Below are positions 31,555 through 42,173 of a stretch of DNA of 64,000 bases, in pieces. Made by a program: the position numbers and the translations under genes. Position 1 is the stretch's first letter; the number at the start of each line of letters is the position of its first letter. The DNA comes from Saksenaea vasiformis B4078 (Eukaryota > Mucoromycota > Mucoromycetes > Mucorales > Saksenaeaceae). Location: the NCBI GenBank assembly GCA_000697055.1, contig JNDT01002286.1:1-64000 (forward strand). The letters are read 5' to 3'. Under the pieces are notes generated by a model that saw only the letters and a list, made by a program, of their open reading frames with translations, was not told the DNA's origin and did not search any database.

Positions 31555-34553
31555 ATGACCAACGAATCTCATGACACGTCGAGCCTATACACGCATGCCT
31601 TCTTGGTACACTTTATCGTCGATCTATAAACCCCGAGACTTGGCAACAACCGCGTAGTCTAAATCGTCTCATTCCATAGACCGAAAGACCAAGAGATGGC
31701 ATGGACCTCATACAAGGACGTATTCGAACCGCGCTCAAACTGAACGAGGAACTCGCCGAATATTTCAGAGAAAGGTACAAACATCTTGTTTTTATGTTGG
31801 CTACCTACTTACTTTACGCTAGAGCCCATGCCGAAGATGTTTATGCAAAAACTCTAGCAAAATTATCGAAACGACACTTCATTTCGGACAAAGCGGTTTT
31901 AGGGTAAGTATGTGCTACACAAAGGTACTTATCTTAAATCTTGTTCCAGAAACATGCTTCCCGTGTGGGAAATGCTTTATAATGAAGTGACCGAAATCTC
32001 AACTATCCACGCCGTCATGTCTTTTAAGATCACAGAAGACATTGAACGCCCATTACGATCATCCATCCAACAAAATTCGGACTATGGACAAATTAAATCA
32101 GTAGGTAGTTCAAGACAAAATCAACTGGACACCCTTATCAGAACTGACATTTTTCTTTGATTTAACTAGATGGACCTTGCGTTTCAAAAGATTGCAAAAG
32201 ATTACGATGAACGACATACCAAAGTCGCAAAGGTAAGGAGAAAATAAGAGCTCGAGAATGAGTTATTCATTTTTTGCATACACCAAAGTATAAGAGGAAA
32301 AATGCTGACAAGGCCGCCAGCAAACAAAAACAAGGCGAAACGGAGACAAAGTTGGCTGATGCCACTAAAGCGTTGGACCAAACGAGAATGGAGTGGCAAC
32401 GCCGTGGTCCCGAATACCTTGAGGTACGTAGGCGGCAACAGAACTTAAACTGATTCTCATCATTGCTATTAGAAACATCAATCTATTGACGAACAACGCT
32501 GGAACGGTATAAAGAAAGCAATTGCTAACTTTGAAACACTTCAAAATGATCAACTACTCAAGCGTGTTGAGGTAATCTTACAAGAGGGAGACACGGACAA
32601 TATAAATAATAATAGGAATATTTATCTATTTACAGTTGGCTGGCAATGTTCTGAGTACTGTCTCCCATTTCAATGTCGATGACGAAGTTGCTGCCTTTTG
32701 CGGAGCTCATTCAAACCAAATTTCCCGTCCGCTGACGGATACTGCAAGCGAATACAGAGCACGCTCTACCCTGTCCCTAGAATCCGTTGCTCCCGAAACA
32801 TTACCGTCGAGTATATCAGAGCCCAATATTCACCATGATCATAACCTGAGTAAAAAACCGGAGAAGGAACGGAAATGTATGCATTCTATTTTTTTTTTGT
32901 TCCGGTTGTACCATTGTGTATGTGCTCATTTCTCTCTGCATAGTTCTCTCGACGATTATGTCGATCCGTCGGAAGCCCAAAAATGAAAATGGTTACATTA
33001 ATGCTGATCAACCTATCCCCGAAGAAAATGAGCTGCAAGGTGCTAGCAGCTTTGTAGACACCAATAACAGCTTCTTTTTGGGTTCAGATATTCAATCACA
33101 TGAAACAAGTGGCAATAATCATTCGAACGAGGATATGTCTCAATCTGCCACGTCTCCCACGTCTCTCAGCGCCCCTTCTTTGAGAAAAGCTCCTAGCTTT
33201 ACTGGAAGTATTACCAGTGCATTTTCTCAGCAACCGAAAGTGGACGCAGAAGGCTATTCTATTCCTCCTGCTGATCGTGCTGCCTGGCCCGATTTATCTG
33301 CTACAGGATTACCAGATGTCGATGATGCTGGTTCGGATGGCGGAAGGTAAAAAAAGCAGTCTTAAAGGATTCATTACTTAACTTTTTTGTTTAGCATATT
33401 TAGCAGTAACCAGCGAATTAAGGTGGACATAAAAAATGAGACAGTCAAGGAAGAAGATGCTAATGCAGCTGTGGCATTAACACGAGTAGCATCCATGTTA
33501 AAAGAGGTAACACAAGGCTCTCTATTTGCGTTTTTTTTTAAAAAAAAATCAACACGGATGTTTTACTAGAAACATACTTCCACTATCGGGAAACGTCCAC
33601 GAGGTCGCCGAGAAAGATCGACACAGCTACTAGACCCAGTGCTTGAACAAGCACATGATTCGAATCGCATGTCCTTGATGCCTATATCAGAGAGCACACC
33701 ATCCCTCGTCATACCATCGGATAGATCCAATGCTGCTGTAACCGACGTGATCTCGTCGCCATTTGAAGATAATAACTTGGATAGTACCTTTGGCACGATA
33801 CCTGTCGCACCGCCAGTTGCATCAGAGTTACCCCGTATCAAAGTACAGGTTACCGAGACAATCCATGCCCTCTTGTCAGCTGGCGAGGTTGTTCGTTCTG
33901 CTGTATGGGGAGAAGTAAGCCTCACCTACACAGGACCAGCCGAAAGTGCCACACCTGTATGTTTCCAACTAAAGAATGCCGAGGGTCTAGAACGGGTAAT
34001 TCCTAATGCAGAGTATATCACACCGCTGGAAGGATATGCCGATGTATACCAGTTAAGCACGCATATGTTTCACCTTGCTGGCGAATCATCGGTCGCTTGC
34101 ATCAGCTACCAAGTCAAGGCGGGAGACTATGCTCCGTTGCTAGTGAAGCCTATGTGGAAATGTGACGATGGTCAAACCCGTTTGCTTGTTAAGTACAGGA
34201 AAAATCCGACAGTGTCCACATGCCAGACGTTACATAATACCTTTTTCTTGACAAATGTCAACGGCGACGTCCAGAGCGTCCAGAGTATCCCAGCCGGTCA
34301 GTGGATGGTTGATCAACAGAAAATGCTATGGCCCATCGGCGACATTAAGGGAGCAGACGAAGAAGTACTAAAGGCCAGATTCTTGACGAAGCAGCAAGGC
34401 ACTGCTCAATCGGTAGCTATCCGGTTCGAAGTGAAAGATCAGCTCATGTCGACTGTTGAATTTGGCAATGGTCAGGACAATCGAGTTCTTTGGGCGACCG
34501 TACAAGAAACACAAAAAGCCATCAGAGCTGGCAAATATATTGCAGAAGCATAG
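31555..34553 (+). CDS. SYP1: Endocytic F-BAR/mu-homology protein (Syp1/FCHo)
   Basis: Syp1/FCHo proteins are among the first to arrive at clathrin-mediated endocytic sites, bending membrane with an F-BAR domain and binding cargo with a mu-homology domain. Exons are 31555-31605, 31680-31774, 31823-31903, 31950-32100, 32170-32232, 32289-32423, 32473-32571, 32636-32876, 32944-33346, 33395-33506 and 33570-34553, giving 804 residues with all phases consistent. The F-BAR (about 1-240) includes RPRDGMDLIQGRIRTALKLN, ELAEYFRERAHAEDVYAKTL and AKLSKR; the coiled coil then runs through YDERHTKVAKYKRKNADKA. A Ser-rich linker (about 240-540) has DAEGYSIPPADRAAWPDLSA and two segments of type APSLRKAPSFTGS. 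The C-terminal muHD (about 550-804) starts IKVQVTETIHALLSAGEVVR and ends VLWATVQETQKAIRAGKYIA. The start exon was chosen because MTNESHDTSSLYTHAFL joins in phase to TERPRDG. Confidence 0.93.
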
Positions 34554-34914
34554 AAGCTCCTTTTTTTTTTCCTATTAATCACTTTCCTTTTCACATTATT
34601 TTTGAGGATTGGCCAATAGGACAGAGTTACAGCGATTGAATTTTTTTTTGAAATTTCGAAAACTTCATTAACGACAGCTGTACAGGATCTTTTCAGATAT
34701 TGACGAATAGAGTTTTTCAGATTTTTTGTGAAGCTTGACGCACTTTCTTTAAGATAATGTGCAGAGAAGTAAACGAGCGGTTTTCGTCGTAATGCTTGGT
34801 AGCTCGCCAGACGTATTATGGCATAAAAAAGGTTATGAATAGGTGAGCTACAGCATCTGCTAAAGGAGACGCCGTGAACAGAAAGACAAAACAAATTTAC
34901 CTTTTCTACACAAC
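34554..34914. other. SYP1 3' flank
   Basis: A T-rich 3' region. No gene seen. Confidence 0.5.
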
Positions 34915-35700
34915 CGCTGACAGTGCTGTTTATTGAACAAATTTTTACGCTAACCTACATAAATTTTGCATCCATGAGGAACCATGTTTACGCTAGGAAA
35001 AGAATCAAGTATGCGTTCGTTAGTACATAAGCTGGCAACAAATTCATACACTACTTACATCAACACGGCCTCTCGATAGACGCAAAATTCATATAGACAG
35101 CATAACAATTCGTTCATGGTTGGTAAATGGAGTAATGCTTGGTTGCTATTTTACTTGCCCCGAAGGTATTCCCACGCAATCACGGGTGCCACATCCCGCA
35201 CTACTTCGGTGGGAGGTGGGGAAGAGGTTCGTGGCTTCTATGGAGGGGCCAATTTCATGCCTTTACGACCAGATGCCTAAACTATCAATCGATCAAAAAA
35301 ACATGAGTTTCTGTGTGTATAGTCAACCCCAGTACGTACCGGGGAGGTCTCATGTGGGAAACGGAGCCAAAAGAAAAAAAATTTTCATGCGTCCCTTTTA
35401 AATACTGTCACTTTAAAGGTTTCGACTGGTGCGTTGGGGAACCTATTACAATGGACCAACGCAATACACCCTTGGTCTAGAAGTAAAGGTACCTGAGACT
35501 CTGCGCAAAAGCTCTTGGGTACCAACGCAAGGTAGTATTTATATGACGCAAGTGTGTATTCAAAATACAGTAATTTCTCTGTGGAGATAATAACGTGGGG
35601 CGTTAAGGAATTGTCCTTCGCATTTAACGTCAACGTCAACCAGAGCTTTGTGTAGCAGCTCACTCCAGGCACAAGGGTGGCTCTATTAATCAAATACTAG
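34915..35700 (-). repeat. Dispersed repeat, copy 2 (reverse)
   Basis: The tail module appears first on the plus strand (CTGTTTATTGAACAAATTTT, then GCTAACCTACATAAATTTTG), then the GC-richer core with CCCCGAAGGTATTCCC (35158). Next comes a block at 35390-35510 whose minus strand encodes GCIALVHCNRFPNAP in an open frame. The same reading frame is found in the copy at 55.8 kb. Confidence 0.7.
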
Positions 35701-36464
35701 GATCCCTCGAACCGATCAGGCTATAAACTCTTAGTTGAACCCATTGTTGACAGAGCAATGTCAAAAACCTTTGCGGATCATGATGAAAAGTGAGCAATAG
35801 CATAAACCCCAAGATCTATGCCCTGAAACGACTTTCAGTCATGTTTTCTTCCCTCGTGCATCCACATCAACCTAGCTAAGTATCTGGTCCACTCGCTCCA
35901 TCTGCACTATCTTTTATCCATAACAACACAGGTAACATACATTGTTTTACACAATCCGGCTGGCAACGGCCAACGGATAAAACAGAATACGCAACAGGGA
36001 ACTTGTTACTCATGACAGCTACAATTATCAACGAAATTTGCATCCAGTTTAAGATGAACTTCGACACACCTCGAAGTGGCCTTAGAATTGTGGTATAAGT
36101 AGACGGTCGTAGTATTCATCCTATTGAAATGTGTTTCATAACAAGAAGATCGGGATTAACGTATTTCCATTTACAGTGAGCTTCACTATATTGGAACACC
36201 GATTATGCCTCATCCCTAAATCATAGAGACATCGCCCAGGTCGTTAACAAGGTGGCACTGCTACCGCAGTAATTACCATCATAAACACCTATCACCGAGA
36301 AGAATGTTCACTTAAATCTGAATTCCGAAAAGACTGAACAAATATAAATAGACAGACAAATTGAATGAAATAAAGATATCCAACAGTCTCAAAGGATTTT
36401 ATCCGTTTCCCTTTTGTTAAACTTATTCAAATACCACAAGGATATGCCCCATAGAATTTCATGC
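35701..36464. other. Spacer between repeat copies
   Basis: AT-rich; no gene or clear repeat recognised. Confidence 0.4.
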
Positions 36465-37380
36465 GATGTTACTGTTTATTGAACAGCTTTTTACGCTACT
36501 CTAAATAAACTATGTGTCCATGAAGGACCAAGTTTGCGCTAAGGAAATAATTGAATATGTCATTAGTCCACGAATTGGCGACAAAATAATACTGTACTTA
36601 CGTCAACGTAGCTCCCAGATGGAGGCACAATTTATTGGAGCAGCATAAGAAGTTGTTCACGGTTAGTAAATGGAAGATTTTTTGATGTCCTTTTACTTAC
36701 CCAGAAGGTAATCAGGCCTACAGGCCTGGGCCAAGCCCGCACCTGAGTTCGGCGGGGCCAGCATGAGGTGTACCTGGCGACGACAGCCAGTGGCAAGAGT
36801 TACGCCGTGCAGAGTAGTTGAAGCGATGCAAACGTCCAGCGATCTATTGTACAAGATGAGTGACGCTGAGCGCGACAATATTCATTTTACTTAAGTGATA
36901 GGTAAAAACGCCACCACGGCTAGGATGGTTCAGGACAGAGGTCATGGAGGCTAAACAATAGACAAAAAATCATTAATAATTGTGTATGTATATAAATTGA
37001 CATCCTTACCGGAGAAGTTATAAGAGAACAGAGCCAAAAGAAAAAAGAAAAGGAAATTCGTATGTTCCTTTAAGTATGAATTATTGTGGGTGGAACATGT
37101 CATTATCGTGAGACATTTTTACTACTTTCCTATGGGATACTAGGAATCCATCACTGACGCACTTCGATGCAAAAACGATTTCTTGTTTCAATGAGACATT
37201 TCCTTACCTTAAGACATTTTTACTGCTTCCCGAAAGGATATCGAAAAACCATCACTGAAGCACTTCAATGCAAAGACGAAGTTACCCAGACGCGAGCTAT
37301 TCCTAGAATTGACGCAAAATGAACCACTTCTCATCGCAAAGACGCATCACTTTCCATTGCAAAGTTTATTCAACTTGAAC
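36465..37380 (-). repeat. Dispersed repeat, copy 3 (reverse)
   Basis: Similar over about 0.9 kb to the copy at 53.7-54.6 kb, in the same orientation. Shared landmarks are ACTGTTTATTGAACA, TACGCTACTCTAAATAAACT, ACGAATTGGCGAC, AGTAAATGGAAGAT, the palindrome-like GGCCTACAGGCCTGGGC (36715), GCGATGCAAACGTCC and CCTTTAAGTATGA. Inside it is a roughly 100-bp direct duplication: units start at about 37110 and 37210 with AGACATTTTTACT, and each ends with a GACGCACTTCGATGCAAA-like segment. Confidence 0.75.
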
Positions 37381-38537
37381 GTAAAAGGATATATAGCTGA
37401 CGCAAACATTGATTCCAAATCCAGTGTTTCTTTGCTGACGCATTTGGGTACTTATGCGGCAACCTACATTCTGTTTGTACGGAGCATTACGGACCGCCAC
37501 ACCTGGGCACCTCAACGGGCGCTTAAGCCCAGCCTATTTTTCTTATGGGCTCACAGTTGGTACAATAGTGTGGCCTGCTCTGCGTGCCTTGAAGCTTGCA
37601 GTTAGATTGCGCAGGTTATCCGACACCTATAGATCACAAAAAGAATAGGAAAGCAAATCGAATAGAGCGTTACAAAAAGAACATACCAAAGGACCAAAGA
37701 GTGTATTAAGAGATGGTTCCGATATCAGTTTATATGCAGAGATGAGAAGATGGCTATTACAGTTGCTCGTCTTGACGTAACTAGTAAACTGATTGGTCGA
37801 GAACACTACTCTTGCAAGAATGATGTTGCATTTTCATGGAAATTTAACAATACTGTTTATACAAAGAGTGTACAGTAATATCGACCGCTACTGATCTACA
37901 ATACAACAGTGGTCGCTCGCGTCGTATATGAATCTAGTGAGATACAGTGACAGGGTTTATAATCATCGCCGGCCACAACAGTTTCCTGATGCCTGAATTA
38001 CCTGTACCCGATCATGGATACACATGAAAAATGGAACCAACGCGCTCGTAGTTCTATATCCAATCGCGTGCCTTCTGGAAATACTACGGTGCCTATTGGG
38101 CCCGCTGGAAAGCACTAAAGCGAGGTTCAAGCTGGATTTCTGGCATACGTGGGGCCGGATAAATTTCTACCGCCGTGAAATATTCGCGGTCCACCACTTC
38201 GTGATCCATTTCTTCTCATGGGTAAACTGTTTGACAGCCGTACTCTCACTCATTGTGGACTGTGTAACCATCTCATTGCCACGGAAGTTTTCGGGTTTGT
38301 TCTACCCAAAAAGAACCAGTGAATTCCAGCGCGGCTCCCAGGGCTGGGGCTTGAACCCTTACAGAGGTAAGTCTTATTCATTACAGTTGTATGATCTCTT
38401 CCTATTTGCTGTGTTCGTTCCTCTCAACTGGTGCTTTGGCAATTTATCTCAGCTTCCTTCCAATAGCAGCAAACCTTGTAAAACCTGTCAAATGAACTTC
38501 CCAAAAGGAGAAAAAGCAGTGACACAGACTGCATGAA
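37381..38537. other. Spacer before the small heat shock gene
   Basis: No recognised gene. An open frame of 170 codons (38024-38536) lacks a family signature and has odd composition (many Phe, His and Trp); I do not call it. A GGGTTCAAGCCCC-like stretch on the minus strand (38350-38363) resembles a tRNA B box, but no tRNA fold surrounds it. Confidence 0.4.
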
Positions 38538-38577
38538 TTTCTCGATGGTTCCAGTTGATGCGAGAACCTTCGAGAAA
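38538..38577 (+). promoter_or_regulatory. Heat shock element upstream of the sHSP gene
   Basis: GAAccTTCgaGAA at 38564-38576 is a perfect three-unit heat shock element (inverted nGAAn units every 5 bp). Two further TTC units at 38549-38551 and 38539-38541 fall in the same 5-bp register. It lies about 70 bp before the start codon. Confidence 0.85.
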
Positions 38578-38583
38578 AAAGAA

Positions 38584-38592
38584 ACATATATA
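38584..38592 (+). promoter_or_regulatory. TATA-like box of the sHSP gene
   Basis: CATATATATT lies just downstream of the heat shock element and about 55 bp before the ATG, in the position expected for a compact inducible promoter. Confidence 0.6.
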
Positions 38593-38646
38593 TTGCGAGC
38601 TTGTTCACACGCCAGAGCGTTTACTTTTTCTTTATACAAGATCATC

Positions 38647-39150
38647 ATGTCGTTAACACAACGTATGTTCTCCGAGGCTTTCCGCGATATGACTCGAGCC
38701 CTTGCCATGATGGACGAGCCCTTGTGGAACGCAGCTCGTAGATCGGCCACAGCTTTTCGATATCCGGCAACGGACATGAAGGAAACAGCGACAAGTTATG
38801 AACTCCGTGCTGAGGTGCCTGGCGTAAACAAGGAAGACATTGAAATCGAGGTAGCGAACAACGATACTCTTGTCTTGCGTGGCTCTGTTCAACATACATC
38901 TGAAACGTCTTCGTCCGAACGACCGACTGTCGAGGAAAGCAGCGATACCTCTGTTGTGCAGACCGACAAGAACGACACAAAGACCCCACATTGGTGGACT
39001 AACGAACGTATGCGAGGATCGTTCCATCGAGCATTTACATTTCCAGGCCGCATTGACGGAGAAGCCATCAAAGCTTCTTACCAAAACGGTGTCTTAGCTA
39101 TCACTGTACCAAAAGCTGAAAAGACTACAACCCGTATCAATATTGAATAA
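38647..39150 (+). CDS. Small heat shock protein (Hsp20/alpha-crystallin)
   Basis: An ATP-independent chaperone that holds unfolding proteins. It is a single exon of 167 residues, typical for a small heat shock protein gene. The N-terminal arm (MSLTQRMFSEAFRDMTRALA) is helical and amphipathic. The alpha-crystallin domain runs from about residue 42: DMKETATSYELRAEVPGVNK, EDIEIEVANNDTLVLRGSVQ, a Ser/Thr/Asp-rich insert of about 35 residues, then RGSFHRAFTFPGRIDGEAIK and the end signature ASYQNGVLAITVPKAEK. The C-terminal I-N-I resembles the IxI motif that docks on neighbouring subunits. The first ATG after a TATA box and a strong heat shock element was chosen; a longer in-frame extension upstream overlaps these elements and is rejected. 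Confidence 0.93.
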   Translation: MSLTQRMFSEAFRDMTRALAMMDEPLWNAARRSATAFRYPATDMKETATSYELRAEVPGVNKEDIEIEVANNDTLVLRGSVQHTSETSSSERPTVEESSDTSVVQTDKNDTKTPHWWTNERMRGSFHRAFTFPGRIDGEAIKASYQNGVLAITVPKAEKTTTRINIE

Positions 39151-40920
39151 AAAGGAACAATTTCTCTATAGTTAATGGACAGATAAGGATGCAGTTATAT
39201 TGAACTAATTTTGACCCTATTCTATCTAACTGCCCTGTGTTTGTAAAGAGTTAAATTTACGTTAATAGAGATTCGTATGCGTCATCAGTCAAACAGCCAG
39301 CCTTTAGTTACATTCACCAGGTCTCTCGGTGGACGCAAAATTTATATTTTTTGGAGGCAATTACTTCGGACACCCAAGGGGCAGTCCATCAGAGCTGTGT
39401 GGAAGAGCAAGCAATCAAATAGTTGCAACGTTTAATGCGTTGACACCACCGTCGCGTCTTTTTCTTTTGTGTGACAACAAGTGGGACTCCAGAAGCTTTT
39501 TTTCTCCCTTGCCATCATATTCTTGGAGAATAAGTGTTACTCCTTTGTAAGAGCGCAACATACATTAATTTATTGTTTATAAATCAATGATTATGCAAGA
39601 TGGTCGAGAAGCCCGAAAGTGACAGATTCGCCTTGTTCTTCTGTATACCTTCTATATTACCGTATTTCTATTTACACTGAACTTCATATTGGAAATTGAT
39701 TAAAGCCGCATCTCTAAATCAGAGACATCACACAAAACAAAGACACGGAGACATCGCTGGAGTATCTCGCAAGATAGCATCGTACATCTATCAGAGAGAT
39801 GAATGTTTATTGAATATATCTTCGTTCCAAAAAAAAAAAAAAAAAACTGAATAACGGCCAATAGACAGATATTGAACGAAATGAAGACGTCCAAGCACCT
39901 CAAATGGTTTATCTGTCCCTTTTTTCTTGAAGCCGTACAAGCACCAGACAAGCACCTTGTCTAAAGTATCGCATCAGCATCCAGCATAATCAAATCGTCT
40001 GGCAGCTGATTACTTTACTGCTTTGCCTGTCCCCAATATCTGCCTTTTGAAACCTCTTTTCTTTTTGACAATGAACAGCAGAAAATTTCACATTCTTCCT
40101 TCCTTTCTTCCCACTGTCCCATCACCTTTAAAAATGTAAGTATTGCTTCTTTTGCAAGAACACAATACGAACTAGCATATTGTTTATAAATGAATGACTG
40201 TTCAGCATCATAAGGAAGACGAAAATTGACAAGTACACATGCCACTTCTGTACTGCTTTCGAAAAATTGAGTATTCGTTGCTTAAGTCAACTTTTGATAC
40301 CGTCATTGATAGCCGTGAACTATATCCGCAGGCAAATAGATTTACGATAAAGCCAGCAAAAGGGTGAATCAAGTGAAACCTCAAACGTGCTTTTCACTTC
40401 TCTTTTCTTGACAGACGCACATCATGAGAGATGATCGAAGACAACATTTTGTGATAAATATCTTCTCGTTGATTATTCCACAAACAGATATTTTCTTGTA
40501 CTTCTTTTAGATATACATCGGACTACAAGATGGCATATAGGCTTCAAAAAAGCTATGATCGGTTGGCAAATCTTTGTTGATTTTGGCTGACTAACATTGG
40601 CTTATATTCTGACAAATGTCGTATCTATGACATGGATGCCTCCTTTCTTGTAGTCCAATTGTTGGTATGGCCGTAGATAATACGGTAAAATACTCAGGTA
40701 GGCAATGTATTTTCTGAATGATTTTTTCACGAAGTTTAGGTTTGTTGTCACTTGATACTTTTTCCGCAAATCATTTACACTTCGAACAAGCTTTTATAGC
40801 AGTCAATTCTATACTGGATATATTTTACAAAAACCATGCGTCACCGACTAAGGGTATGTTTCTCAAGCGTCCAGTAAATAGCTGATCTCTTCGCGTACGT
40901 AGTGCACCATAGGTCTTTCC
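39151..40920 (-). other. Spacer with a partial dispersed-repeat copy
   Basis: Bases 39225-39380 match part of the dispersed repeat in reverse orientation (TATGCGTCATCAGTC; CTCTCGGTGGACGCAAAATT, compare 35068-35090). The rest is AT-rich without a recognised gene. A poly-A run lies at 39830-39846. Confidence 0.45.
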
Positions 40921-41908
40921 ATGACTTACAGTGGGCAAAAGCAGGCTGATGATGGAATTTCATGTGGAGGCAATGCAACTGACACGAAATTCATTTCCAG
41001 TCGACGCGAACTTGTCCCATTCGCCAGTACTTTTTTGCCTTTCCTTCCTTCTTCTTGCGTTGGCATGTTCCCATTCTCAATAGAGTTGCTGGTGGCCGTT
41101 GCAGCTGCGGCCACCAACTATGCCGCCACTTTCCAATTGCCACCAACGGAATTACTAAAAGATCCAGTCGAGACGCTTAGTACAGCCGTTCCTATTCTTT
41201 TGGTTGGTCATCTGTCTTTAGTTGTGTTGGCATTGGCCCTTCGTGGATCATTGCAACATGTTGCCGTAAGTACCTTTGTATTTCTTTTTTCATTGTCTCA
41301 TCCGATCCTAGGTATCACTAAGCTACACGATCATAACCATAGCAGTGGCAACCGCAATCATATATGGCATTACCATTTTATTTGGAGCTCCTTTGTTAAG
41401 GTAAGCAGAGACCAAAACAAAGTTGATTTTTTTTAGTTGATGCATAGCTTTTAGTAAATTTTACCATACATTGGCCTTTTCTACCTACTTGGCCATACTC
41501 AGCGTTATGCCAGCGTTTGCTACGTTGGCACCCACTAATAGCAGCACTTGGACGAAAGTATTTGTACAGCATTGGTAAATTCTCGATCAGATTCTTTCTT
41601 TTGGAGGTACTAATTTTTATAAGTCCGAGTACAAGGAACGAAATTTATGCTTATACACAAGTTGTCTGTACATTATCAGGTGCCTGGATCGGCGCCATCG
41701 TCTTACCATTGGATTGGGAACGAGATTGGCAGGTAAAAGAAAAAAAAGAAATATGTAGGACGGCATCAAACAGTTTATTGGTTTGCTTACTTAGGCGTGG
41801 CCAATCTCCTGCATCATTTCTACTTTTCTGGGACACTTGGTGGGAGTTATTGCTGGATTTGGGTGGACCTCTTTCAAACACGTGTTTAGCAAAAAGAAAA
41901 ATGAGTGA
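40921..41908 (+). CDS. GPI11: GPI-anchor biosynthesis protein Gpi11/PIG-F
   Basis: Gpi11/PIG-F is the ER membrane partner that helps add ethanolamine phosphate to the GPI core. Exons are 40921-41265, 41312-41400, 41455-41574, 41636-41732 and 41795-41908 (254 residues). Membrane segments include IELLVAVAAAATNYAATFQL, VPILLVGHLSLVVLALALRG, ATAIIYGITILFGAP, then the family motif FYHTLAFSTYLAILSVMPAF. After it come IYAYTQVVCTLSGAWIGAIV and the diagnostic LPLDWERDWQAWPIS, a last membrane helix (HLVGVIAGFGW) and a KKKNE tail of ER-retrieval type. Intron 3 (41575-41635, branch site TACTAAT) was placed to give QHW-NEIYAYTQ in phase. The N-terminus is uncertain: an ATG at 41065 would remove 48 residues. 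Confidence 0.88.
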
Positions 41909-42173
41909 AGATAACAGTATTGGCCATGGGAGGAAAAGGATTGATACGTAAATAAAAGTGATTACAGCGATTCGATGAGAGAACGTACAACGGTTCGTGT
42001 ATGGAAACAGCAAGCAAAAGAAAAAAAATGAAGAAAATTACATGTACAATGCAAACTAAAGAAATAAAAAGAGAGAGAAAGAGAGAGGGTTCAAAGGGGT
42101 AACCTGTCGAGAAAAGAAAAAAATATACATCGAAAGCGAGGGAGAAAGAGAAAAAGTGGGAAAGAAGGAAGGT
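41909..42173. other. Short convergent spacer, GPI11 and NGG1
   Basis: 265 bp holding both 3' UTRs; purine-rich runs (42068-42088, 42150-42172). No gene. Confidence 0.6.

Noticed and set aside
38350..38363. GGGTTCAAGCCCC on the minus strand, like a tRNA B box
   Set aside because: No matching A box, acceptor stem or anticodon arm at tRNA distances on that strand.
38024..38536. 170-codon open frame upstream of the small heat shock gene
   Set aside because: No family signature, unusual composition, overlaps the start of the heat shock promoter, and no splice or start context.
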